A DNA stretch of 6,111 nt. It comes from Hyphomicrobiales bacterium (lineage in GTDB: Bacteria; Pseudomonadota; Alphaproteobacteria; Rhizobiales; JAJFHB01). The notes below the pieces were generated by a model. The model worked only from the letters and a program-made list of their open reading frames with translations, was not told the DNA's origin and ran no database searches. A program made the translations under genes and the position numbers. Below, in pieces: positions 1 through 5,581 of this stretch. How positions within the stretch are numbered: the stretch's first letter is position 1; every line of letters begins with the position of its first letter. The stretch lies in contig JAJFHB010000609.1 of NCBI GenBank assembly GCA_021775795.1, positions 1 through 6,111 of the forward strand, written 5' to 3'.

Positions 1-648
1 GCCAGCGATCAGAGCAGATCGCCCTTCCTCACCGCGCCAGTGATTGGGGCCAATGTTCTGGAACCCCATGGTGGCTGCTTCCCACTGGTCTGCCGTTCCC
101 ATGGCGAGCGGGATGTAACTTCCATCCTCCTCAAGGGCGTCGAGCAGGCGGTAAAAGGCATCCAGATCGCGCGGCGCTTCCAGCCCCAGTTCTGCAAACG
201 CGTCCTGATTGTAAATGAAACCATGTATGACGGAGGCCATGGGCAGGCAGAAAGTCACCGTTCCATCATCCGTTTGCCAGGCAGATTTGGCAACTTCAGG
301 AAAGTTCGCCATGCCGGCGAGATTATCCAGCCCCACCAGGTGGCCCTGCCGGTGCAGGTCCAGCGCTGCATCAAAGGGCCGGCAGGTAATCAGATCTCCT
401 GCAACTCCACCGGCAAGCCGCACGTTAAGTGCTGCGTTGTATTCCGTTGGTGGTGTTGGTGCATAGATCACCGTGATATCTGGATTGGCAGCCTCAAAGG
501 CTGGAATGATGATGTTCCGCCAGGCTGCAGCGTCGTCACTGCGCCAGCTTTCGACGCGAAGCTCACCCGCAGTTGCAGGATTTTCTCCCGCAATTATCAA
601 CACCAGGGTCAGCAAGAGGCCGCATATGCGACGGACGCTTATCAACAT
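1..648 (-). CDS. Periplasmic solute-binding protein of a carbohydrate-type ABC transporter (partial, C-terminus off the left edge)
   Basis: I translated this minus-strand frame by hand; it is open for exactly 216 codons from the ATG at 648 to the window edge. Residues 1-28 form a signal peptide: MLISVRR, then a Leu/Ile/Val core, with cleavage near NPATAG. The mature part starts ELRVESWRSDDAAAW and continues with IIPAFEAANPDITV, GDLITCRPFDAALDL, GHLVGLDNL and VIHGFIYNQDAFAELGL. This is the usual order in family 1 extracellular solute-binding proteins (COG1653 type), which bind sugars in the periplasm and hand them to an inner-membrane ABC permease. About half of a typical 400-430 residue protein is present. 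An AGGGAAG ribosome site (656-662 on the minus strand) lies 7 bases before the ATG, and an in-frame TAG just upstream rules out a longer start. The ligand cannot be read from the sequence. Permease and ATPase genes would be expected beyond position 1. The family call is firm; the sugar specificity is inferred. Confidence 0.87.
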   Translation of the reverse strand, partial: MLISVRRICGLLLTLVLIIAGENPATAGELRVESWRSDDAAAWRNIIIPAFEAANPDITVIYAPTPPTEYNAALNVRLAGGVAGDLITCRPFDAALDLHRQGHLVGLDNLAGMANFPEVAKSAWQTDDGTVTFCLPMASVIHGFIYNQDAFAELGLEAPRDLDAFYRLLDALEEDGSYIPLAMGTADQWEAATMGFQNIGPNHWRGEEGRSALIAG

Positions 649-665
649 AGATCTGCTTCCCTACT

Positions 666-684
666 ATGTGGGATGTACCCACAT
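666..684. promoter_or_regulatory. Perfect 7-base inverted repeat, candidate operator upstream of the ABC binding-protein gene
   Basis: ATGTGGG (666-672) and CCCACAT (678-684) are exact reverse complements separated by ATGTA. The element ends 17 bases before the ATG of the minus-strand binding-protein gene, so it would overlap the 5' leader or core promoter of that gene. Sugar ABC operons are often controlled by LacI-, GntR- or DeoR-type repressors binding sites of this size. An RNA hairpin in the leader is the alternative. No run of T follows on either strand, so it is not an intrinsic terminator. The symmetry is seen directly; the operator role is inferred. Confidence 0.4.
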
Positions 685-752
685 TCGATTCGAACCGGCA
701 GTGCGGCCACAGATTAGCGGTTTTTGCGGCTCATGTACGGCAGCCCAAACTG

Positions 753-769
753 TTTCGGGCGATCCGAAA
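753..769. promoter_or_regulatory. 6-base inverted repeat in the divergent intergenic region
   Basis: TTTCGG (753-758) and CCGAAA (764-769) are exact reverse complements around a 5-base spacer, GCGAT. The repeat lies 59 bases before the preferred transglycosylase ATG at 829 and 104 bases before the binding-protein ATG. It could be a regulator site for either gene. I could not place a convincing -35/-10 pair around it, and arms this short can arise by chance. Confidence 0.22.
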
Positions 770-815
770 AGAACAAGGGCGGATGTAATGTCAGTCGCAA
801 CCGGCCAAGCGGCAA

Positions 816-822
816 AGAAGGA
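816..822 (+). promoter_or_regulatory. Ribosome binding site that decides the transglycosylase start
   Basis: AGAAGGA is followed by TAA and then two adjacent ATG codons at 826 and 829. The Shine-Dalgarno core AAGGA leaves only 3 bases before the first ATG but 6 before the second. The second ATG is therefore the better start. Confidence 0.6.
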
Positions 823-828
823 TAAATG

Positions 829-2130
829 ATGCGGGTGTTACTTTGTTCAGCGATTTCGTTCTGGTTTCTCATGTTACTCACGCCCTTTGCCGTGGCTGAG
901 ACGGAAGCTGAATACCGAGGCCGTGTCGGGGCGTTGTTCGAGACCTGGCTTGAGGAGACGCGCATCGCGTTCGAGGCAGAAGGCATCTCTTCTGAAACAT
1001 TTGACCGTGCATTTGATGGCGTGACGTTGAACTGGCGCCTGCCCGACCTCACACCTCCAAGTCTCATAGGTGATGATGCGGCGCAAGCGGACCCTGAACG
1101 CGAAGACAACCGTCAACAACCGGAATTCGACCAGCCGATACGCTATTTCCCCGAGAACAGTCTGAACAATCTCGTTGAGGCGGGGCGTACGCGGTTGGAG
1201 CGATATGCCTCAACACTGGCACGAATTGAGGAAACCTACGGCGTGCAGGGCGAGATCATCCTCGCTTTCTGGGCGCGAGAGACGAGCTACAGCCGTGTTG
1301 AGATTCCTTATTATGCCGTGCGAGCCCTTGCCACACAGGCGTTCATGGGGCGGCGCTCGGATTATTTCGGGCGTGAGTTGCTTGAGGCGCTTCGGCTGCA
1401 GGAAGCCGGCCACGTCAGCCCGTCGGACATGTTGAGTTCATGGGCCGGCGCCATGGGCCCGACCCAGATGATGCCCAGTGAGTTCGAGGAGTTTGCAGTT
1501 GATTTTGACGGTGACGGCAAGCGGGACATTTGGAACAGCATTCCAGATGCTCTCGCTTCAACTGCCCGCAACATTCAAGCCAACGGCTGGAAAGCGGAGC
1601 AGACATGGGGTTATGAAATTGTGGTCCCAGACAGCTTTGATTGCACACTTGAGGGGCCTGATAAGGGGCGCCCAATAGCCGAATGGGTGGAGCTCGGGGC
1701 GACGCGCACCTTTGACCGCACCTTCCCCGAAGAGCGCCTTCAGGAAACCAGCTACATCCTGATGCCCGCAGGGCGGTATGGGCCAGCATTTGTCGTCCTC
1801 GACAACTTTTATGTCATCAAGAGCTACAACACCTCAGATCTTTACGCGCTCTATGTCGGCCATCTGGCGGACCGGATATTGAACAACCGGCGTTTTGAGA
1901 CACCCTGGCGCCGGGTGGAAAGTTTCACCCGATCCGACGTTCGTGAATTGCAGGAACGGCTGGTCGCAAGAGGCCTTGAGGTCGGCGGCGTCGATGGTCT
2001 GATAGGCTTCAGGACGCGGACAGCAGTTGGCGATTACCAGAAGTCCGAAGGCCTGGCGCCGGATTGCTACCCCTCACCCAGCGTCATTTCTCACATCCGG
2101 GCAGCCGACGAGGCAGGAACCGACAAGTAG
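829..2130 (+). CDS. Lytic murein transglycosylase, MltB type, with C-terminal peptidoglycan-binding domain
   Basis: This 433-residue exported enzyme is predicted to cleave the MurNAc-GlcNAc bond of peptidoglycan without water, leaving 1,6-anhydroMurNAc ends; it acts in the periplasm during wall remodelling. Residues 1-23 are a signal peptide ending AVA. Cys6 lacks a proper lipobox, so unlike E. coli MltB it is probably a soluble periplasmic protein. The SLT_2-type catalytic domain covers roughly residues 30-350. The predicted catalytic acid is Glu151 in FWARETSYSR. WAGAMGPTQMMP (205-216) and DFDGDGKRDIWNS (225-237) are family signatures, and SYNTSDLYALYVGHLADRI follows near 332-350. A PG_binding_1 domain occupies about 368-408 (DVRELQERLVARGL, then GVDGLIGFRTRTAV). 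Length and order match the alphaproteobacterial MltB-like family (TIGR02283 type). The first ATG, at 826, would add one residue. No partner gene is visible. Confidence 0.93.
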   Translation: MRVLLCSAISFWFLMLLTPFAVAETEAEYRGRVGALFETWLEETRIAFEAEGISSETFDRAFDGVTLNWRLPDLTPPSLIGDDAAQADPEREDNRQQPEFDQPIRYFPENSLNNLVEAGRTRLERYASTLARIEETYGVQGEIILAFWARETSYSRVEIPYYAVRALATQAFMGRRSDYFGRELLEALRLQEAGHVSPSDMLSSWAGAMGPTQMMPSEFEEFAVDFDGDGKRDIWNSIPDALASTARNIQANGWKAEQTWGYEIVVPDSFDCTLEGPDKGRPIAEWVELGATRTFDRTFPEERLQETSYILMPAGRYGPAFVVLDNFYVIKSYNTSDLYALYVGHLADRILNNRRFETPWRRVESFTRSDVRELQERLVARGLEVGGVDGLIGFRTRTAVGDYQKSEGLAPDCYPSPSVISHIRAADEAGTDK

Positions 2131-2134
2131 GTTC
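2117..2134. terminator. Weak hairpin over the two convergent stop codons
   Basis: GAACC (2117-2121) and GGTTC (2130-2134) can pair around an 8-base loop. The hairpin spans the transglycosylase TAG and reaches into the SulP TGA. On the plus strand it is followed by AGTTCTTT, which is only loosely T-rich. A 5-pair stem is weak for an intrinsic terminator. I list it because nothing else between these convergent genes could end transcription. Confidence 0.15.
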
Positions 2135-3770
2135 AGTTCTTTGACTTTGCGGCCAGGCTCTGTTGCGCTCTTTTAAGGGCGGCGTGTCTGCTATCCGGCA
2201 TATCGTCTTTCGAAAGAACATCGGGCACGAGCAGTTTTTCCAGAACGCTACCGACGTCCTGCGATGCTCCGCAGAGGAACACGCGCCGTCCCAGACTATG
2301 GGCATCACCGATAACATCTTCGATCGCCAGAACTGCAGAGGTATCGACTAACGGCACGTCGGTAAAATCCAGCACCAGAACTTCATGATGTTCCAGATCG
2401 GTGATACGGGCGGTCAGGTCCTTGGCAGCTCCGAAGCTTGCGGGGCCATGGAGCCGGTAGAGAAGTATCCGGTCACCTGTCTGTTTGAGGATTGCTGCTT
2501 CATCGTCTGCAAGCCTGTGACGCGAAGCGCTGTCCGCCACTAGCTCCAGCCCTTCGACCTGTAGATCATGCATTTTCTTGACGAAAAGGAGGCTTGCCAT
2601 AACCACGCCGACACCGACAGCTGTGACGAGATCGACAAACACGGTCAGCAACAGGACTGTGAGCATAATGATAACGCCAGACGCCGGAGCCCGGTGCATC
2701 CGCCGGATGAAGCGCCAGTCAACGATGTCATAGCCGACCTTGAGCAGAATGCCCGCGAGTACGGCGTGGGGGATCAGTTCCGCCAGCGGCGCCAGGCCGA
2801 GCATCAGCGTCAACAGGACAATCGCATGGAGGATGCCTGAGTAGGACGTGCGCCCCCCTGCCCTTATGTTTACGACCGTACGCATTGTTGCGCCTGCCCC
2901 CGGGATGGCGCCAAACAGGCCAGCGATGATGTTGCCAATGCCTTGCCCAACAAGTTCGCGGTTCGAATCATGTTGTGTTCGCGTGACGCTGTCCGCCACC
3001 AATGATGTCAGCAGACTGTCGATGGAACCGAGCAGCCCGAGGATGAGAGCTGACTGCACCATGTCAGGCAAGGCGCCCATGCTGAATGTAGGTATCTGCG
3101 GAGTTGGCAGACCTTGTGGAATGGTACCGATAACAGGCGCATCGGTGAGCAGATAATGAGCAAGAAGTGTCCCGACGATCAGCGCAATCAACGGTGGCGG
3201 AAAACGTCGCGCCAACACGAACGGTGTAAACATACAGATCGCAAGCGCCACGCAACCAACGACAATCGCATGAATGTTGTAGTCTTGCAGAACAACAGGA
3301 AGCTGCATGAGCGCGCCCACTGGGCCTCCCGATGCGGTTGGATGCCCCGCCAGTGGTGCGAGCTCAATGATAATGATGATGCAACCGATGCCAGTCATGA
3401 AGCCAGAAATGACTGTATAAGGAATAAGGCGGATGTAACTGCCCAGCCTGCAGGCACCGAACAAGATCTGCACGCAGCCGCCCATGGCGACGATCGTGAA
3501 TGCCATTGCTGGATTTTGCCCATACTGCGTAAGAACAGCGGCCATCACCACGGTCATGGGCCCGGTGGGGCCAGACACCTGTGCCGGCGTTCCTCCAAAC
3601 AACGCCGCAAAGAAGCCTACGAATATGGCTCCATAGATACCCGCAACCGGACCTGCACCCGAGGCGACCCCGAAGGCAAGTGCCAATGGCAAGGCGACAA
3701 CTGCAGCCGTGACGCCTCCGTAAGCGTCTCCGAGCAGATTGTCAGTACTGAACCCGTGCAAAATTTTCAT
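2133..3770 (-). CDS. SulP-family anion transporter with STAS domain, BicA-like (probable Na+-dependent bicarbonate importer)
   Basis: This is a 545-residue inner-membrane protein. Residues 10-400 carry the multi-helix SulP core; about 432-535 is a cytoplasmic STAS domain (ILLYRLHGPASFGAAKDL, then VLVLDFTDVPLVDTSAVLAIED). From memory it resembles cyanobacterial BicA throughout: GGVTAAVVALPLALAFGVASG near the N-terminus, PTGPMTVVM at 68-76, PYTVISGFMTGIG, GSIDSLLTSLVADSVTRTQHD, GQGIGN and GAGATM at 291-296. Asp251 and Thr255 match the BicA Na+-site residues Asp258 and Thr262; Thr69 and the GAGAT segment also match. Low-affinity Na+/HCO3- symport is therefore the best guess. Sulfate or another anion cannot be excluded, and no carbonic anhydrase or sulfur gene is in view. 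The ATG at 3770 is the only start, because the frame closes at a TAG upstream with no ATG, GTG or TTG between. The only good Shine-Dalgarno, GGAGGG, sits 16 bases away, which is unusually far. Confidence 0.93.
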   Translation of the reverse strand: MKILHGFSTDNLLGDAYGGVTAAVVALPLALAFGVASGAGPVAGIYGAIFVGFFAALFGGTPAQVSGPTGPMTVVMAAVLTQYGQNPAMAFTIVAMGGCVQILFGACRLGSYIRLIPYTVISGFMTGIGCIIIIIELAPLAGHPTASGGPVGALMQLPVVLQDYNIHAIVVGCVALAICMFTPFVLARRFPPPLIALIVGTLLAHYLLTDAPVIGTIPQGLPTPQIPTFSMGALPDMVQSALILGLLGSIDSLLTSLVADSVTRTQHDSNRELVGQGIGNIIAGLFGAIPGAGATMRTVVNIRAGGRTSYSGILHAIVLLTLMLGLAPLAELIPHAVLAGILLKVGYDIVDWRFIRRMHRAPASGVIIMLTVLLLTVFVDLVTAVGVGVVMASLLFVKKMHDLQVEGLELVADSASRHRLADDEAAILKQTGDRILLYRLHGPASFGAAKDLTARITDLEHHEVLVLDFTDVPLVDTSAVLAIEDVIGDAHSLGRRVFLCGASQDVGSVLEKLLVPDVLSKDDMPDSRHAALKRAQQSLAAKSKN

Positions 3771-3897
3771 GAAGTGCGAGCGTACGCCCTCCGATACCGA
3801 ACAACATCGACAAGATGATGCCTATGATCGGGCACCACATTACGACATCACCCGCCTCATCAAAACCGAAATGACAGTTCTTGCAGTTCTGACACAA
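3742..3897 (-). CDS. Possible small Cys-rich membrane protein, unproven, overlapping the SulP start
   Basis: A minus-strand frame from a TTG at 3897 to a TGA at 3742-3744 would encode 51 residues; an internal ATG at 3840 would give 32. It begins with MCQNCKNCHFGFDEAGD, a CxxCxxCH cluster. A possible membrane segment follows, MWCPIIGIILSMLFGIGG, and the tail is TLALHENFARVQY. The last 29 bases overlap the SulP gene in another frame, and the distant SulP ribosome site lies inside it, so translational coupling is conceivable. Against it are the lack of a good ribosome site before either start, the non-ATG start for the longer form and the short length. The frame also stays open for 13 codons upstream of the TTG, including another Cys pair member, with no better start. 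I do not recognise a family. It may be chance. Confidence 0.2.
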   Translation of the reverse strand: MCQNCKNCHFGFDEAGDVVMWCPIIGIILSMLFGIGGRTLALHENFARVQY

Positions 3898-3917
3898 ACA
3901 GTGGGCAGTAATGTAGT
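3889..3917 (+). promoter_or_regulatory. Candidate sigma-70-type promoter for the TPR gene
   Basis: CTGACA (3889-3894) matches five of six bases of the -35 consensus. After 17 bases comes TGTAGT (3912-3917), which matches four of six of the -10. Transcription would begin near 3924, leaving a short leader with a GAGGA ribosome-type site at 3941-3945. Placement and spacing fit. The -10 is weak, so this is a suggestion only. Confidence 0.3.
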
Positions 3918-3929
3918 TTGCGGCATTAC
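3908..3929. repeat. Short inverted repeat overlapping the candidate -10 of the TPR gene
   Basis: GTAATG (3908-3913) and CATTAC (3924-3929) are exact reverse complements with a 10-base spacer. Another CATTAC lies at 3838-3843. Just upstream, CAGTTCT is directly repeated at 3875-3881 and 3884-3890 with a 9-base period. Together they could be regulator sites between the divergent SulP and TPR genes. Six-base arms have low significance. Confidence 0.18.
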
Positions 3930-3940
3930 ACGTTGGTCAC

Positions 3941-3945
3941 GAGGA
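3941..3945 (+). promoter_or_regulatory. GAGGA ribosome-type site pointing to an alternative TTG start at 3953
   Basis: GAGGA lies 7 bases before a TTG at 3953 that is in frame with the TPR gene. It is the main reason to consider a start 18 codons upstream of the ATG chosen here. Confidence 0.35.
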
Positions 3946-4006
3946 ACTGACCTTGGAAAATTCCAGTGAAGTGATAGGTTGGCCGGACCGGCAAAGGCAG
4001 GGGCCC

Positions 4007-5521
4007 ATGGGACGGCGTATACCCTTCATTACAATGGCGTTTGTGGCTGCGGTGACGATTCACCTGACGGCAGCAACTGCCAGGGCGGATGATGCCGAAG
4101 ACTGCTTTGAGGGCTCCGGTCAGCAGCAGATTGCCGGCTGCTCAAATATTATTGAGAGTGGCGTTCTCTATGAGAAGGACATCAGCACAGGCAACCTTGC
4201 CATTGTTTATTACAACCGTGGCATCGCCTTTGATGTGGCGGAAGAGTTTGATCTTGCCCTCGTGGATTTCAACCGGGCCTTACTCCTGACCCCGGACGAC
4301 CCGGTAACCCTGTACGTCAGGGCCCTTACGCTCTCGAGCCTGTCGCTATACGCCAGCGCCATCTCCGATCTCGACAGGTCACTTGAGATCAATCCGGAAT
4401 ATGTCTCAGCCCTCAATGGCCGGGGAAACGCCAATGCGGAGCTGGACAACCACGCACTGGCTGTCGCGGATTACAACCGCGCCATCGAGTTAAAGCCGGA
4501 CTATCACTACGCCTACTACGGTCGTGGGCTGGTCCAGCATATTCTTGAAGAGTTCGAGGCCGCGGTTGCAGATTTCTCGCAAACCCTCAATCTCGTGCCT
4601 ACCCACGATTCAGCTTTCTACTCCCGTGGCAACAGCTTCATTCAACTTGGCCGGCTGGAAGATGCCATTGCTGATTATGACAGGGCCATTGAGCTTCAGC
4701 CCGGCAGACGCAGCTTCCACTATGCCCGGGGTCACGCACGGTATGATCTTGGCGACTACAACAATGCCATCGTCGATTACAATCGTGCCCTTGAGCTGGA
4801 TGCAAACTACGCAGCCGCCTATCACAGTCGCGGAAACTCGTATCAAGAACTCGGCGCTACTGACCGTGCAATAGCTGACTACCTCACGGCAATTTCCCTG
4901 CAACCGGAATATGTGTTCGCCCATGACGCGCTTGGCAATGCCTATGTCCGGCAGATGGATTATGCACGGGCCTTTGCAGCCTACAGCCGCGCCATTGAAC
5001 TCGATGACACTTACGCAAATGCCTTCAACGGTCGCGGTACTGCCTATTATGAGACACGTGATTATGCCCGCGCGATGAGTGATTTTGACGTGGCGATATC
5101 GCTCTCACCGGAGTTTGCACTTGCCTACTTCAATCGCGGGCTTGTGCATCAGGCAAATGATGAGCAGGAAGCAGCGATGGTTGAGTTTGACCGTGCCGTT
5201 GAACTCGCCCCCGACGATCCCCGAGCCTATGAGGCGCGGGCGGATGCGCATGAAAGCCTTGGAAATCCAGACGCTGCACAAGAAGACCGTGACAAGGCTC
5301 TGACACTGGGGGCCAGCCGCAACTGCAATGGATATGCACTCCGTGCGATTTACGCACAGAATGAAAACATTCGACTTAGCTGCGGTTTCGAGGGACCCGA
5401 ATGGTCTGGCGATTATGAATTTCACTACGGCAACTGTCTCGACAACGCTGCCTCGTCCACGGCACTCGACGATGCACGAGCAACGCTGCTTGCCAACTGT
5501 TCACCCGAGGCTGCGCAGTAG
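4007..5521 (+). CDS. Exported TPR-repeat protein with eleven tandem repeats and a Cys-containing tail
   Basis: This 504-residue protein is probably a periplasmic scaffold; TPR arrays bind peptides or partner proteins. Residues 1-27 are a signal peptide (MGRR, a hydrophobic core, then ATARA before DD). Next comes a segment with Cys33 and Cys45, DCFEGSGQQQIAGCSNIIESG, a lead-in typical of alphaproteobacterial TPR proteins. Residues 63-436 are eleven uninterrupted 34-residue TPR units, with the usual YxxRGxAY, DYxxAIxDYxRAIEL and P at unit ends. The last 68 residues hold Cys440, 459, 477 and 498 and match no domain I know. The six cysteines lie only outside the repeats, which suits disulfides in the periplasm. 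I chose the ATG at 4007 because it yields a compact signal peptide and has AAAGG (3993-3997) 9 bases upstream. A TTG at 3953 behind GAGGA would give 522 residues with a long charged leader. The binding partner is unknown. Confidence 0.88.
   Translation: MGRRIPFITMAFVAAVTIHLTAATARADDAEDCFEGSGQQQIAGCSNIIESGVLYEKDISTGNLAIVYYNRGIAFDVAEEFDLALVDFNRALLLTPDDPVTLYVRALTLSSLSLYASAISDLDRSLEINPEYVSALNGRGNANAELDNHALAVADYNRAIELKPDYHYAYYGRGLVQHILEEFEAAVADFSQTLNLVPTHDSAFYSRGNSFIQLGRLEDAIADYDRAIELQPGRRSFHYARGHARYDLGDYNNAIVDYNRALELDANYAAAYHSRGNSYQELGATDRAIADYLTAISLQPEYVFAHDALGNAYVRQMDYARAFAAYSRAIELDDTYANAFNGRGTAYYETRDYARAMSDFDVAISLSPEFALAYFNRGLVHQANDEQEAAMVEFDRAVELAPDDPRAYEARADAHESLGNPDAAQEDRDKALTLGASRNCNGYALRAIYAQNENIRLSCGFEGPEWSGDYEFHYGNCLDNAASSTALDDARATLLANCSPEAAQ
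4193..5314 (+). repeat. Array of eleven 102-base units encoding TPR repeats
   Basis: Eleven consecutive in-frame 34-codon units run without any insertion or deletion. In protein terms each begins about two residues before an A/Y-rich first helix and ends at a helix-B motif such as RAIELxP. The units have diverged in DNA sequence, so this is an old protein repeat rather than a recent tandem duplication. The sixth and eighth units end in DA and DD in place of the usual Pro-terminated ending. Confidence 0.85.
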
Positions 5522-5568
5522 CAAGTGCTTGTGACTTTCATCCCAAAGCGGTAGAGCAAAATACTTAC

Positions 5569-5576
5569 GGGGGAAG
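5569..5576 (+). promoter_or_regulatory. Ribosome binding site of sthA
   Basis: GGGGGAAG ends 5 bases before the ATG at 5582 and fixes the start of the transhydrogenase gene. The gap back to the TPR stop is 60 bases and has no clear terminator. Confidence 0.55.
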
Positions 5577-5581
5577 TCTAC

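Noticed and set aside
40..717. Plus-strand open frame of 225 codons
   Set aside because: It is antisense to the ABC binding-protein gene, whose minus-strand translation has a signal peptide and clear family motifs. The plus-strand product is low-complexity, Arg/Cys-rich and resembles nothing.
844..850. Cys near the transglycosylase N-terminus as a lipoprotein lipobox
   Set aside because: The Cys follows RVLL, lacks the small residue needed at -1 and lies before the hydrophobic core. Cleavage after AVA fits better.
1415..1789. Minus-strand open frame of 124 codons inside the lytic transglycosylase
   Set aside because: It is the antisense shadow of conserved catalytic-domain codons, with no recognisable motif.
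3114..3818. Plus-strand open frame of 234 codons rich in Arg, His, Asn and Asp
   Set aside because: It mirrors the hydrophobic helices of the SulP gene on the opposite strand; its composition is the expected antisense artefact.
3739..3969. Plus-strand open frame of 76 codons covering the SulP-TPR intergenic region
   Set aside because: It has no ribosome site, starts inside the SulP gene in antisense and runs past the TPR start region. No family features were seen.
5529..5557. Possible separate promoter for sthA (TTGTGA, 17 bases, TAGAGC)
   Set aside because: The -10 matches only three of six consensus positions, too weak to annotate. The adjacent CAAG-TG-CTTG at 5522-5531 is too short to be a terminator.
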